Shown: positions 41,914 through 52,068 of the stretch, one piece after another
Layout of the letters: every line of letters starts with the position of its first letter
How positions within the stretch are numbered: the first letter of the stretch is position 1
Assembly: GCA_022823305.1 (NCBI GenBank)
Contig: JAJDXK010000149.1
Coordinates: 43,080 to 107,079 of the forward strand
Direction: 5' to 3'
DNA length: 64,000 nucleotides
Source: Alphaproteobacteria bacterium
GTDB lineage: Bacteria > Pseudomonadota > Alphaproteobacteria > UBA828
Program-made: the position numbers and the translations under genes
The notes under the pieces: generated by a model
What the model saw: the letters and a program-made list of their open reading frames with translations, nothing else
What the model was told of the DNA's origin: nothing
Database searches by the model: none

Positions 41914-42669
41914 CTACGGCTTCGCCAGCACGCCGCCGTCGACGATCAGCTCGGTCCCGGTGATGAAGGAGGCCGAGTCCGAGAGCAGGAAGAGCACGGC
42001 GTTCGCCATGTCCTCGGTCGTGCCGACGCGCCCCAAGGGCACCGCACCCTCCGTCGCCTCCCGCAGCGACGGGTCGTCGACCCAGCGCTGCTGCATCGGC
42101 GTCTGCGTCGGCCCCGGCAGGATGGTGTTGGAGCGGATGCCGTCGGCCGCAAACTGGATCGCGATCGACTTCGACATGGCGATGAGACCCGCCTTCGACG
42201 CCTGATAGGCGTCCTGCGGCGCGTCGTCGCCGCGCACGCACTGGATGGTGGCGATGTGCACCATCGCGCCGCCGCCCGCGCGCCTCATCAACGGCACCGC
42301 ATGGCGGGCGCAGATCGCCGCGCCCTTCAGGTTGATCGCGAGCACGTCGTCCCAGACGTCGAGGTCCATGTCGACCAGCGAGCGGTCGCGGCCGAGCAGG
42401 AGGACGCCGGCGGCGTTCACCAGGCAGTCGAGGCGGCCGGCGTCGTCGTGGCAGGCGGCCATCGCCCGGGCGACGGCGTCCGCATCGCGCAGGTCCGCCT
42501 GCACGTAGCGGGCGCCGGCCGGGAGGTCGTCGGGCGCGGGCTTCAGGTCGAAGAGCGTCGCCCGCGCGCCGGCCGTGACCAGGTCGCGCGCGATCTGCAG
42601 ACCCATGCCGCCGCCGCCGCCGGTGACGAAGGCGTTGCGGCCGCTGAAATCGAACTGCATCCTGCCCAT
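41914..42669 (-). CDS. SDR family NAD(P)-dependent oxidoreductase
   Basis: A 251-residue classical short-chain dehydrogenase. It has nucleotide site TGGGGGMGLQIA, NAAGVL, the serine strand MVHIATIQCV, the catalytic pair AYQASKAG and the C-terminal TGTELIVDGGVLAKP. The catalytic serine position reads Thr/Ile (HIATIQC) instead of the usual Ser, a point to check against homologues. GGGGAGGGA lies 5 nt before the ATG. Substrate unknown. Divergent from dusA. Confidence 0.9.
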   Translation of the reverse strand: MGRMQFDFSGRNAFVTGGGGGMGLQIARDLVTAGARATLFDLKPAPDDLPAGARYVQADLRDADAVARAMAACHDDAGRLDCLVNAAGVLLLGRDRSLVDMDLDVWDDVLAINLKGAAICARHAVPLMRRAGGGAMVHIATIQCVRGDDAPQDAYQASKAGLIAMSKSIAIQFAADGIRSNTILPGPTQTPMQQRWVDDPSLREATEGAVPLGRVGTTEDMANAVLFLLSDSASFITGTELIVDGGVLAKP

Positions 42670-42733
42670 CGGTCCCTCCCCGCGTGTGATGGGCGCCCGG
42701 CGCCCGAGGGATTTGAAACAGGCGGACGGACAC

Positions 42734-43825
42734 GTGGCAAGCCTCGACCGCAGCCTCGACCGCAGGCTGAGCGTCGCGCCGATGATGGCGCGCACCGACC
42801 GGCACTGCCGCTACTTTCTGCGGCTGCTCAGCGCGCGCACGCTGCTCTACAGCGAGATGATCCACGCCGGCGCGGTGGTGCACGGCGACCGGGCGCGGCT
42901 GCTCGCGTTCGACCCGGCGGAGCATCCGGTGGGCCTGCAGCTCGGCGGCGCGGACCCCGACGACCTCGCGCGTGCGGCGGAGATCGGCCAGGCCTTCGGC
43001 TACGACGAGATCAACCTCAACATCGGCTGCCCCAGCCCGCGCGTGCGCAAGGGCCGCTTCGGCGCCGCGCTGATGGCGACGCCCGAGCTGGTGGCGGACT
43101 GCGCGGCGGCGATGATCCGCGCGGTCGATATCCCCGTCACGGTCAAGTGCCGCATCGGAATCGACGGCAGGGGTGAGTACGCAGACCTCAAGCACTTCGT
43201 CGAGACCGTGGCCGCCGCCGGCATCACGAGCTTCGCCGTGCACGCGCGGATCGCGGTCCTCGACGGCCTGAGCCCCGCCGAGAACCGGGAGATCCCGCCG
43301 CTCCGCTACGGCGATGTCCGGCGCCTGAAGCAGGAGATGCCGCAGCTCGAGGTGGTCATCAACGGCGGCGTCGCCAGCCTGGAGGAGGCGGAGGCGCACC
43401 TGCAGCGAGTCGACGGCGCCATGATCGGCCGCGCGGCCTATGCCGACCCCGCCATGCTGCGCGAGGCCGACCGGCGCATCTTCGGCGCGCCGGCCGAGCC
43501 TCTCCCCAGCCGACACGAGATCGCCCGCGCCATGCTGCCCTACGTGCGACGCATGCGCGCGGACGGCGTGCCGCTGCATCGCATCGCCGGGCACATGCTG
43601 GGGCTCTTCGCGGGCCGGCCGGGCGCGCGCGCCTGGCGCCGCGCCCTCGGCGAGGCCTGCCACCGCGTGTGCGCCGGACCCGAGGTCATCGAGGCGGCGC
43701 TCGCGCTGGTGCCGGAGGAGGCCGCGCAGGAAGAGGCCGCGAACCCGGCCCAACGCGGGCACCGCCGGCGGATGCAATCGACGCCGCCGGGGGAAACCCC
43801 TTCCATCGCCTCGCCCGCCCGCTAA
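42734..43825 (+). CDS. dusA: tRNA-dihydrouridine synthase A
   Basis: Flavoenzyme reducing uridines in the tRNA D-loop (363 residues). It shows LSVAPMMARTDRHCRYFLRLL, LQLGGADPDDLA, the catalytic cysteine motif INLNIGCPSPRV, KCRIGID and INGGV. A GTG at 42734 is taken as start because the family begins right there and no ATG precedes the conserved APM region. The final ~40 residues are an extra Ala/Arg-rich tail. Confidence 0.95.
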   Translation: MASLDRSLDRRLSVAPMMARTDRHCRYFLRLLSARTLLYSEMIHAGAVVHGDRARLLAFDPAEHPVGLQLGGADPDDLARAAEIGQAFGYDEINLNIGCPSPRVRKGRFGAALMATPELVADCAAAMIRAVDIPVTVKCRIGIDGRGEYADLKHFVETVAAAGITSFAVHARIAVLDGLSPAENREIPPLRYGDVRRLKQEMPQLEVVINGGVASLEEAEAHLQRVDGAMIGRAAYADPAMLREADRRIFGAPAEPLPSRHEIARAMLPYVRRMRADGVPLHRIAGHMLGLFAGRPGARAWRRALGEACHRVCAGPEVIEAALALVPEEAAQEEAANPAQRGHRRRMQSTPPGETPSIASPAR

Positions 43826-43880
43826 GATGGCCCGGCCACGGCCGCCGGGCCGTGAATTTTGCGCGCAGGGGCGGGGGACG

Positions 43881-45983
43881 ATGGCGAGAATCGGCGTCGA
43901 TGTCGGGGGGACGTTCACCGACCTTATCCTGGAGACCGAGGGCAGGGCCAACGGCGGCGGCGGGCGGGTCTTCGTGCACAAGGTGCCGAGCACGCCTGAG
44001 GACCAGTCTCTCGGCGTCATCCGGGGCGTGCTCGAGATCTGCGCCGAGGCCGGGGTCGCGCCCGGCGACATCGAGCAGATCGTCCACGGCACCACCATCG
44101 CGACCAACACCGTGATCGAGTACTCCGGCGCCGAGGTGGGCATGCTCACCACCCGGGGGTTCCGCGACATCCTGCACATGGCGCGGCACAAGCGGCCGCA
44201 CAACTTCTCGGTCCAGTTCGACGTGCCCTGGCAGTCGCGCCCGCTGGTCAAGCGCCGCAACCGCGTGCCCATCACCGAGCGCGTCCTGCCGCCCGACGGC
44301 CGCGTCGAGACGGCGCTGGACGAGGACGAGGTGCGCGCCGCCGCCGCGCTCTTCAAGGCGCGCGAGGTGGACGCGGTGATCGTCTGCTTCCTCTTCTCCT
44401 TCCTCAACGACGCGCACGAGCGCCGGGCCAAGGAGATCGTGCTGGAGGCGATGCCCGGCGCCTACGTCAGCTGCTCTTCCGAAGTGGTGGACGTGATCCG
44501 CGAGTACGAGCGCTTCTCCACCGCGGCGATGAACGCCTTCATCGGCCCGCGCACCTCCTACTACCTGAACAACCTGGCGACGGCGCTGCAGGAGAACGGG
44601 GTCGACGCGCAGATTCGCGTGATGCAGTCGAACGGCGGCGTGACCACGCTCGCCGGCGCCGCCGAGCGCCCGGTCACGATCCTCATGTCGGGGCCGGCAG
44701 GCGGGGTCATCGGCGGCCAGTGGGCCGGCGACATGTCGGGCACCCGCAACCTGATCACGGTGGATATCGGCGGCACCTCGGCCGACATCAGCGTGGTGCC
44801 GCAGGGCGAGGTCCGCATCATGAACCCGCGCGACACGCAGGTTGGCGGCTACCCCATCCTCGCGCCCATGATCGACCTCTCCACCATCGGCGCCGGCGGC
44901 GGCTCCATCGCCTACGTCGACGAGGGCGGGGCCTTCCGCGTGGGCCCGCGCTCGGCCGGTGCCGATCCGGGCCCGGCCTGCTACGGCCGCGGCGGCACCG
45001 AGCCCACCGTGACCGACGCCCAGGTGGTGCTCGGCCGCCTCGACCCGGAGCAGTTCCTCGGCGGCGGGCTGGAGATCGACCCGGCGCGCTCGCAGAAGGC
45101 GCTGGAGGACAACCTCTGCGGTCCCCTCTCCATGTCGCTGGAAGAAGCCGCGCTCGGCGTGATCCGCGTCATCAACTCCAACATGTCGCTCGCGATCCGC
45201 GCCAACTCGGTTGCCAAGGGGGTGGATCCGCGCGACTACGCGCTGGTCGCCTTCGGTGGCGCCGGGCCCTTGCACGGGGCTGCGCTCGCGCGCTCGGTCT
45301 TCGCGCGCGAGGTGATCGTGCCGCCGGCGCCGGGGATCAACGCCGCGACCGGGCTGCTCGCCACCGACATGCGCTACGAGTTCACCCGCTCGGTGCTCTG
45401 CGTCCTCACCCAGGCGAGCCAGGACGAGATCGACACCCTCAACGCGCAGACCGAGGCCCTGGTGCAGCGCGCGCAGGACGCGCTGGCGGCGGACGGCGTG
45501 GCGCCCGAGCAGCAGCGCATCGTCAGGATCGCGGAGTGCCGCTACCAGGGGCAGGGCTTCGAGCTGCGCGGCACCATGCCGCAAGGCCCGCTCACGCTCG
45601 AGAACCGGGCGGCGCTGCTGGCGAGCTTCCACGAGCGCCACCGGCAGGACTACGGCCACGCCTTCGAGGACCAGGAGGTCGAGGTCATCACGCTGCGCGT
45701 CGTCGCCTCGGCCGGGATCGGCGCGCTGAGCTGGCCGGAGGCAGCGGCAGGCGAGGGGCGCAATCCTGCGGACGCGCTGCTCTACCGCCGCGCCACCACC
45801 TTCGACGACGGCCGCAGCTACGAGACCCCGCGCTTCGAGCGCGCGCGCCTCAGGGCCGGCCAGCGCATCGACGGCCCGGCCATCGTCATCCAGACCGATT
45901 CGACGACGCTGGTGCCGCCCGGCCACGAGGCCACGGTGGCGCCTTCCGGCAACCTTCACGTGAGAGAGGTCGCTGAGCCATGA
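43881..45983 (+). CDS. hyuA: hydantoinase/oxoprolinase subunit A (HyuA family)
   Basis: A 700-residue ATP-dependent ring-opening subunit. The N-terminal hydantoinase A domain has GVDVGGTFTDLIL and VHGTTIATNTVIE. The central actin-like ATPase domain has MSGPAGGVIGG and TVDIGGTSADISVV. A C-terminal domain ends in DGPAIVIQTDSTTLVPPG. Relatives open N-methylhydantoin, 5-oxoproline or caprolactam, or carboxylate acetone. It overlaps hyuB by four bases. With the amidohydrolase and sarcosine dehydrogenase at 24-27 kb, N-methylhydantoin is a reasonable guess but not shown. Confidence 0.9.
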   Translation: MARIGVDVGGTFTDLILETEGRANGGGGRVFVHKVPSTPEDQSLGVIRGVLEICAEAGVAPGDIEQIVHGTTIATNTVIEYSGAEVGMLTTRGFRDILHMARHKRPHNFSVQFDVPWQSRPLVKRRNRVPITERVLPPDGRVETALDEDEVRAAAALFKAREVDAVIVCFLFSFLNDAHERRAKEIVLEAMPGAYVSCSSEVVDVIREYERFSTAAMNAFIGPRTSYYLNNLATALQENGVDAQIRVMQSNGGVTTLAGAAERPVTILMSGPAGGVIGGQWAGDMSGTRNLITVDIGGTSADISVVPQGEVRIMNPRDTQVGGYPILAPMIDLSTIGAGGGSIAYVDEGGAFRVGPRSAGADPGPACYGRGGTEPTVTDAQVVLGRLDPEQFLGGGLEIDPARSQKALEDNLCGPLSMSLEEAALGVIRVINSNMSLAIRANSVAKGVDPRDYALVAFGGAGPLHGAALARSVFAREVIVPPAPGINAATGLLATDMRYEFTRSVLCVLTQASQDEIDTLNAQTEALVQRAQDALAADGVAPEQQRIVRIAECRYQGQGFELRGTMPQGPLTLENRAALLASFHERHRQDYGHAFEDQEVEVITLRVVASAGIGALSWPEAAAGEGRNPADALLYRRATTFDDGRSYETPRFERARLRAGQRIDGPAIVIQTDSTTLVPPGHEATVAPSGNLHVREVAEP

Positions 45984-47752
45984 GCGGCAATCGAACAGAG
46001 GTCGACCCCATCACCCTGCAGGTGATCGGCGGCGCGCTGCACACCATCGCCAAGGAGATGGGGCACGTGCTCTACCGCATGTCGTACTCGTCGATCATCC
46101 GGGAATCCGAGGATCTCGGCGCCGGGCTCTTCGACCGCAGCTTCAACACGCTCTGCGAATCGGACTCGACGCCGATGCACATCGGCTCGATCCCGGCCTA
46201 CCTGCGGGGGATCGACGAGACCCTGCACGACCCATGGCAGCCCGGCGACATCGTCATCCACAACCACCCCTACTACGGCGCCAGCCACTCGCCCGACATC
46301 GCCGCGGTCGCGCCGGTCTTCTACGAGGGCGAGCTGGTCGGCTTCTCGGCCAACACGGCGCACCACGTGGACATCGGCGCGGCGACGCCGGGCCTCATCA
46401 TCGACGTGCCGGACGTGTTCGCCGAGGGCATGCTCTTCAAGGGCGTGAAGCTCTACGAGGGGGGCGTGCGCAACCGCGCGCTCTGGCAGTTCATCGAGAC
46501 CAACACCCGGGTGCCGAGCCAGGTGCTGGGCGACATCGAGGCCCAGGTCGCTTCGGCCGAGCTCGGCGTCAGGCGCTTCGTCGAGCTGCTGGACCAGCAC
46601 GGCAAGGACGTGGTCTTCGCCGCCACCGAGCAGCTCATGGACTACTCCGAGCGCATGCTGCGCCGCCAGATCGCGGCGATTCCCGACGGCGAGTACCGCG
46701 CCGAGGGCTTCCTCGACGACGACGGGCGCAACCGCAAGGAGCCGCTGCCGGTCAGGGTCGCGGTGCGCATCGAGGGCGATTCCGCCGAGGTCGACCTCAC
46801 CGGCTCCTCGCCGCAGGTGCCGACCGCCTTCAACGTGCCCTTTGAGGGCTCGACCAAGGTCGCCTGCTACTTCGCCTTCCGCGCGCTGCTGCTGGATACC
46901 GCGACCATCAGCGAGCACGTGCCGCAGAACGAGGGCTCCTTCCGCCCCATCAAGGTGACCGCGCCCAAGGGCACGATCTTCAATCCCGAGTATCCGGCGG
47001 CGGCGGAGGCGCGCTTCAACCAGATCCAGCGCGTGGTCGACTGCATCGCCAAGGCGCTGGCGCCGGTGATCCCGGAGAAGGTGACCGCGGGCTCGTCGGC
47101 CGACGTCTCGGCCATCGCCTATTCCGGCGTGCGCCCCGACGGCAACTACTGGGTCTTCATCGAGGTCAACGAGGGCGCCTGCGGCGGGCGCCCCTATTCC
47201 GACGGGCCCGACACCATCGAGGAGCTGATGCGCAACACGCGCAACAACCCGATCGAGGACCTCGGCATGCACCTGCCGCTGCTCTGCGACCGCTACGAGC
47301 TGCGCGACGACGCGATGCCGGGCGCGGGCCGCCACCGCGGCGGCATCGGCGTCATCAAGGTGCAGCGCTATCTCACGCCGGGCTTCCTCACCCACGAGGC
47401 GGACCGCCACGACGACCCGCCCTGGGGCTTTCGCGGCGGCACGCAGGGGCGCGGCGGGCGGCTCATCAAGTACAACATCGCCGAGCCGGAGAAGGTCGAG
47501 GACCTGCCGGCCAAGATCCACGGGCTGCGCAACCAGACCGGCGACTGCATCGGCTTCCTCGGCCCCTGCGGCGGCGGCTACGGCGATCCGCTGGAGCGCC
47601 CGGCGGAGCAGGTGCGGGAAGACGTGCTCGACGATTTCTGTACCCGCGAGCACGCCCTGGAGGCCTACGGCGTGGTGCTCACCGAGGCGCTGGAGCTCGA
47701 CCTCCCCGCCACCGAAGCGCGCCGCGCGGAGATGGCGAAGCAGGTGGCCTGA
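45980..47752 (+). CDS. hyuB: hydantoinase/oxoprolinase subunit B (HyuB family)
   Basis: A 590-residue partner of HyuA. Family landmarks are DPITLQVIGGALHTIAKEMG, SEDLGAGLFDRS, GDIVIHNHPYYGASHSPDIA, the central PVRVAVRIEGDSAEVDLTGSS and the C-terminal GGGYGDPLERP. Subunit B supplies the hydrolytic site after A phosphorylates the substrate. Translationally coupled to hyuA (ATGA). No regulator or transporter gene is adjacent; the next gene, lptB, is convergent. Confidence 0.9.
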   Translation: MSGNRTEVDPITLQVIGGALHTIAKEMGHVLYRMSYSSIIRESEDLGAGLFDRSFNTLCESDSTPMHIGSIPAYLRGIDETLHDPWQPGDIVIHNHPYYGASHSPDIAAVAPVFYEGELVGFSANTAHHVDIGAATPGLIIDVPDVFAEGMLFKGVKLYEGGVRNRALWQFIETNTRVPSQVLGDIEAQVASAELGVRRFVELLDQHGKDVVFAATEQLMDYSERMLRRQIAAIPDGEYRAEGFLDDDGRNRKEPLPVRVAVRIEGDSAEVDLTGSSPQVPTAFNVPFEGSTKVACYFAFRALLLDTATISEHVPQNEGSFRPIKVTAPKGTIFNPEYPAAAEARFNQIQRVVDCIAKALAPVIPEKVTAGSSADVSAIAYSGVRPDGNYWVFIEVNEGACGGRPYSDGPDTIEELMRNTRNNPIEDLGMHLPLLCDRYELRDDAMPGAGRHRGGIGVIKVQRYLTPGFLTHEADRHDDPPWGFRGGTQGRGGRLIKYNIAEPEKVEDLPAKIHGLRNQTGDCIGFLGPCGGGYGDPLERPAEQVREDVLDDFCTREHALEAYGVVLTEALELDLPATEARRAEMAKQVA

Positions 47753-47764
47753 CGCAGATCCGGT

Positions 47765-48550
<786 letters not shown>

Positions 48551-48579
48551 GCGGCGATCACCGTGCTGCCCCTGCCACG

Positions 48580-49134
48580 CTACTCGCCGTCCTCGTCCGG
48601 AACGAAGAGGCCCCTCACCCGGCTGCTGGAGGCGCCCATCACCCTGCTCACGCCCGCTTCGAGGTCCATGGTCAGCGTCTCGCCCTGGATGACGTTGTTG
48701 CCGCGGTTCAGCACCACCCCGCCCGCAAGGTCGATGCGCGCCTCCTCCACGTCGTAGATGCCGCGCTCCCCCTGCGCCGTCTCCTCCGGCGAGGAGACGA
48801 CGACGTTGCCCTCCGCCTCGATGCGCGAGACGCCCAGGTTGCCGCCGCCCCCCTGCATCTCGCGGTAGAAGACGGTGAGCACGTCGGCGTTCAGCACCAT
48901 GTCGCCCTGGATGGCGTTCACGGCGCCCGCGAAGACGGCGACGTTCTCCGACTGGCGCACCTCGAGCGTGTCGGCGGTGATCTCGATCGCCTGGCCCGCG
49001 TTGCCGCCCTCGCCACTCGTCTCCTGCGCCGCGGCCGTGCCGGCCAGCACGACCAGCGCCGCGAACGCGGGCGCCAGAAGGGCCGCCCGCCACAGGCTCC
49101 GTGCGCGTCCGCGCCGCCTAGCTGCGGCTGCCAT
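48580..49134 (-). CDS. lptA: LPS transport periplasmic protein LptA
   Basis: A 184-residue periplasmic beta-jellyroll protein forming the LPS bridge. It has a signal peptide (~10-40, ALLAPAFAALVVLAGTAAAQ) and the OstA-like domain with ITADTLEVRQSENVAVFAG, ALNAIQGD-like VNAIQGDMVL, and repeated GNVVVSS and GGVVLNRGNN turns. The ATG at 49134 has a GGGGGGA ribosome site; an ATG six codons upstream (49152) is possible. Overlaps lptC by 17 nt. Confidence 0.92.
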   Translation of the reverse strand: MAAAARRRGRARSLWRAALLAPAFAALVVLAGTAAAQETSGEGGNAGQAIEITADTLEVRQSENVAVFAGAVNAIQGDMVLNADVLTVFYREMQGGGGNLGVSRIEAEGNVVVSSPEETAQGERGIYDVEEARIDLAGGVVLNRGNNVIQGETLTMDLEAGVSRVMGASSSRVRGLFVPDEDGE

Positions 49135-49831
49135 CGCCTTGTCCCCCCTCATTGCCGTCGCTTCCCGTCACCGTGTGCGGGAAGAGGGTCATCCGCACCC
49201 GACCGCCGAAGGTCATGATCTGGCCCCGCTCCATCAGCGCGAAGTTGCCTGCCTCCAGCAGCCCGTGCGGACCCTTGCCGCTCACCGGCTCCTCCCCGCT
49301 CGCGATTCCCGCCGGCAGGTCGACGTGGGCGCTGGCGGTGCGGAACTCGTGGCCTGCATCGGAGCGGACCGTGACGTCGCCCTCGAGTTCGAGGAGCTCG
49401 ACATCGCGCTGGTAGAGGCCCTCGTTCGCCGTCATCGTCAGCATCTGGCTCCGCGCCTGATCGGCAAAGATATCCGCCTCGATTCCGCTCAGGTGCACGA
49501 TAGGCGAGTCGCTCTCGGGTTGGAATGCCTCGTCTCCCCTGATGGCGAAGGGCCGGTTCTTGGCGTCGGTCCCGCGGTAGCTGGCGTTGAGCATGGTCAG
49601 TCGGCCGTCGACGCCGGCGTCCTCGCCGAGCGGCACGTGGAAACCTTCCTCGCCGCCGCTGATGAGCGGCCAGCCCACGACGAGGCCGAGCAGCGCCGCC
49701 GCCATCCCCGGCACCAGATAGCGCATGAGGCCGACGAAGCCGCTGTAGCCCCCGGGGTTGCCGGTGCCGCCCTCGTCCGCCCGGTAGCGCCGCAACCGGC
49801 CCCTCGGCACGCTGCCCGCGCCCGCGCTCAT
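49118..49831 (-). CDS. lptC: LPS export protein LptC
   Basis: A 237-residue bitopic membrane protein linking LptBFG to LptA. It has a basic N-terminus, one transmembrane helix (~36-55, LVPGMAAALLGLVVGWPL), then the periplasmic OstA-like domain with DAGVDGRLTMLNASYRGTDAKNRPF. It overlaps kdsD by four bases and lptA by 17, so kdsD-lptC-lptA are coupled. Confidence 0.9.
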   Translation of the reverse strand: MSAGAGSVPRGRLRRYRADEGGTGNPGGYSGFVGLMRYLVPGMAAALLGLVVGWPLISGGEEGFHVPLGEDAGVDGRLTMLNASYRGTDAKNRPFAIRGDEAFQPESDSPIVHLSGIEADIFADQARSQMLTMTANEGLYQRDVELLELEGDVTVRSDAGHEFRTASAHVDLPAGIASGEEPVSGKGPHGLLEAGNFALMERGQIMTFGGRVRMTLFPHTVTGSDGNEGGQGDGSRS

Positions 49832-50820
49832 GCCAGCCCCGCCCGCAGGCAGTCGTGGATGTGCACGATGCCGACCGGCCGCCCCGCCTCCATCACGAAC
49901 AGGCTGGTGATCTGGCGCTCGTTCATCAGGTGCACGGCCTCGGCGCCGAGCGCCGTGGCGGGGACCGTCACCGGGTGCCCGGTCATGATCTCGGACACCG
50001 GCCGTCGCAGCAGGTTCGCGTCCATGTGCCGCCTGAGGTCGCCGTCGGTCACGATCCCGAGCAGCGCGCCGTCCCCGTCGATCGCGCCGATGCAGCCGAG
50101 GCGCTTCGCCGTCATCACGATCAGCGCCTCCGACATCGCCATGTCGGCGGCAACGAGCGGGAGCGCGTCGCCCTCGTGCATGATGTCGGCGACCCGGACC
50201 AGGCGCCGGCCGAGCTTGCCGCCGGGATGGTAGAGCTTGAAGTCCTCGGCCGTGAGCCCCTTGCGCTCCAGCAGGGCGACCGCCAGCGCATCGCCCAGCG
50301 CCAGCATCATGATGGTCGACGTCGTCGGCGCGAGGCCGAGCGTTCCCGCCTCCGGCTCGTCGGGCAGGACGAGCGCGACGGTCGCAGCGTCGGCGAGCGT
50401 GCTCGGCGCGCGGCCGACGATGGCGACGAGGGGGATGTGGAAGCGCGTGGCGTAGGTCACCAGGTCGGCGAGCTCCGGCGTCTCGCCCGAGTTCGACAGC
50501 ATCAGCAGCGTGTCGTCGCGTGCGATCATGCCGAGGTCGCCATGGCTGGCTTCCGCCGGGTGAACGAAGAGGGCCGGCGCCCCGGTCGAGGCGAAGGTGG
50601 CCGCGATCTTGTTGGCGATATGGCCGCTCTTGCCCATGCCGGAGAGCACGATCCGCCCCCGTGTCGCGGCGAGCAGCGCGGTCGCGTCGACGAAGCGCTC
50701 GGTCAGCCCCTCGGCCAGCCGCGCGAGCGCGCGCGATTCCTGGCTCACCACCCGGCGGGCGGCGGCGAGGTCGTCGTGCCCGATCACGTCGAGCGCAGCG
50801 GACGCGGCAGACGGGCCCAC
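49828..50820 (-). CDS. kdsD: arabinose-5-phosphate isomerase
   Basis: Makes arabinose 5-phosphate for Kdo, the inner LPS sugar (330 residues). The SIS domain shows VLSGMGKSGHIANKIAATFASTG and HPAEASHGDLGMI, and LMLSNSGETPEL binds the phosphate. Two CBS domains follow (~210-325). First gene of the kdsD-lptC-lptA-lptB group; an AT-rich patch at 50893-50930 upstream may hold the promoter. The rnd gene often found upstream is absent. Confidence 0.95.
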   Translation of the reverse strand: MGPSAASAALDVIGHDDLAAARRVVSQESRALARLAEGLTERFVDATALLAATRGRIVLSGMGKSGHIANKIAATFASTGAPALFVHPAEASHGDLGMIARDDTLLMLSNSGETPELADLVTYATRFHIPLVAIVGRAPSTLADAATVALVLPDEPEAGTLGLAPTTSTIMMLALGDALAVALLERKGLTAEDFKLYHPGGKLGRRLVRVADIMHEGDALPLVAADMAMSEALIVMTAKRLGCIGAIDGDGALLGIVTDGDLRRHMDANLLRRPVSEIMTGHPVTVPATALGAEAVHLMNERQITSLFVMEAGRPVGIVHIHDCLRAGLA

Positions 50821-50981
50821 GCTATGAACGGTCCTCCAAACGAAGGGCCAAGCATGAGCCGCACCGCGGCATTCGTCAACGTCTGGTCCAACTTTCCTTA
50901 TATCTCAGTCATATGCGGGAGATTCGCCCGGCGGCGCAAGACGGGCGACGCGCAGGGCGGGAGTCGCTGCGGCCGGATTCC

Positions 50982-51009
50982 TTGACCCGGCGGCGGGCGG
51001 GCCTATCCT
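50982..51009 (+). promoter_or_regulatory. candidate sigma-70 promoter of bioB
   Basis: TTGACC (50982-50987), a 16-bp spacer and TATCCT (51004-51009), five and four matches to consensus. The start would fall near 51016, 24 nt before the ATG with its GGAGG site. No BirA- or BioR-type operator is obvious. Confidence 0.55.
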
Positions 51010-51039
51010 GCGCCGGCAGAGGGCCGGAGGCGAGCGATC

Positions 51040-52035
51040 ATGGAACCTGTCGAGGCGATGCGCGCGGAGGCGGCGCCCGCGGCGCTGCCTGCGCTCAGGC
51101 ATGACTGGAGCGCGGCGGAGGTGGAGGCGCTGCTCGCGCTGCCCTTCGCCGAGCTGATGTTCCGCGCGCAGACCGTGCACCGCCGGCACTTCGACGCCAA
51201 CCAGGTGCAGATGTCGACGCTGCTCAGCATCAAGACCGGCGGCTGCCCCGAGGACTGCGCCTACTGCCCGCAGAGCGCGCGCTACGACACGGGAGTCGAG
51301 GCCGAGAAGCTCATGTCCACCGACGCCGTGCTGGCCGAGGCCCGGCGCGCGCGCGATGCCGGCGCCACCCGCTACTGCATGGGCGCCGCCTGGCGCAGCC
51401 CCAAGGACCACGACCTGGAGGTCGTGGCCGACATGGTCGCGGGCGTCAAGGCGCTCGGCATGGAGACCTGCGTCACCCTCGGCATGCTGAGCGCCGCGCA
51501 GGCGGCGCGGCTCGCCGACGCCGGGCTCGACTACTACAACCACAACCTCGACACCTCGGAGTCCTTCTACGGCGAGATCATCACCACCCGCACCTACCGG
51601 GACAGGCTGGAGACCCTCGGCCACGTGCGGGACGCAGGGATCAGCGTCTGCTGCGGCGGCATCGTCGGCATGGGCGAGGCGAGGCGAGATCGCGCCGACA
51701 TGATCGCGACGCTCGCGAGCCTGCCGAGCCATCCGGAGAGCGTGCCGATCAACATGCTGGTGCAGGTCGAGGGCACGCCGCTCGCTGGCCGCGATGCGCT
51801 CGATCCCTTCGAGTTCGTGCGCACGGTGGCCGCAGCACGGATCACCATGCCGCGCTCGGTGGTGCGCCTCTCCGCCGGGCGCGAGCAGATGTCGGACGAG
51901 CTGCAGGCACTGGCCTTCCTCGCCGGCGCCAACTCGATCTTCGTCGGTCCCGAGCTGCTGACCACGCCCAACCCGGGCCGCGAGCGCGACGGCGCGCTCT
52001 TCGCCCGCCTCGGCATCGAGCCGATGCCGGCCTGA
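51040..52035 (+). CDS. bioB: biotin synthase
   Basis: Radical SAM enzyme inserting sulfur into dethiobiotin (331 residues). The cluster motif [16 protein letters not shown] is intact, with the C-x3-C-x2-C ligands. [18 protein letters not shown] and the C-terminal [20 protein letters not shown] follow. Upstream GGAGGCGAGC supports the ATG. bioA follows 33 nt later; bioF, bioD and bioC are not in the window. Confidence 0.97.
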   Translation: MEPVEAMRAEAAPAALPALRHDWSAAEVEALLALPFAELMFRAQTVHRRHFDANQVQMSTLLSIKTGGCPEDCAYCPQSARYDTGVEAEKLMSTDAVLAEARRARDAGATRYCMGAAWRSPKDHDLEVVADMVAGVKALGMETCVTLGMLSAAQAARLADAGLDYYNHNLDTSESFYGEIITTRTYRDRLETLGHVRDAGISVCCGGIVGMGEARRDRADMIATLASLPSHPESVPINMLVQVEGTPLAGRDALDPFEFVRTVAAARITMPRSVVRLSAGREQMSDELQALAFLAGANSIFVGPELLTTPNPGRERDGALFARLGIEPMPA

Positions 52036-52068
52036 GCCGGCGGGCGCACCGCGCCCAGTCCGCCCGCC

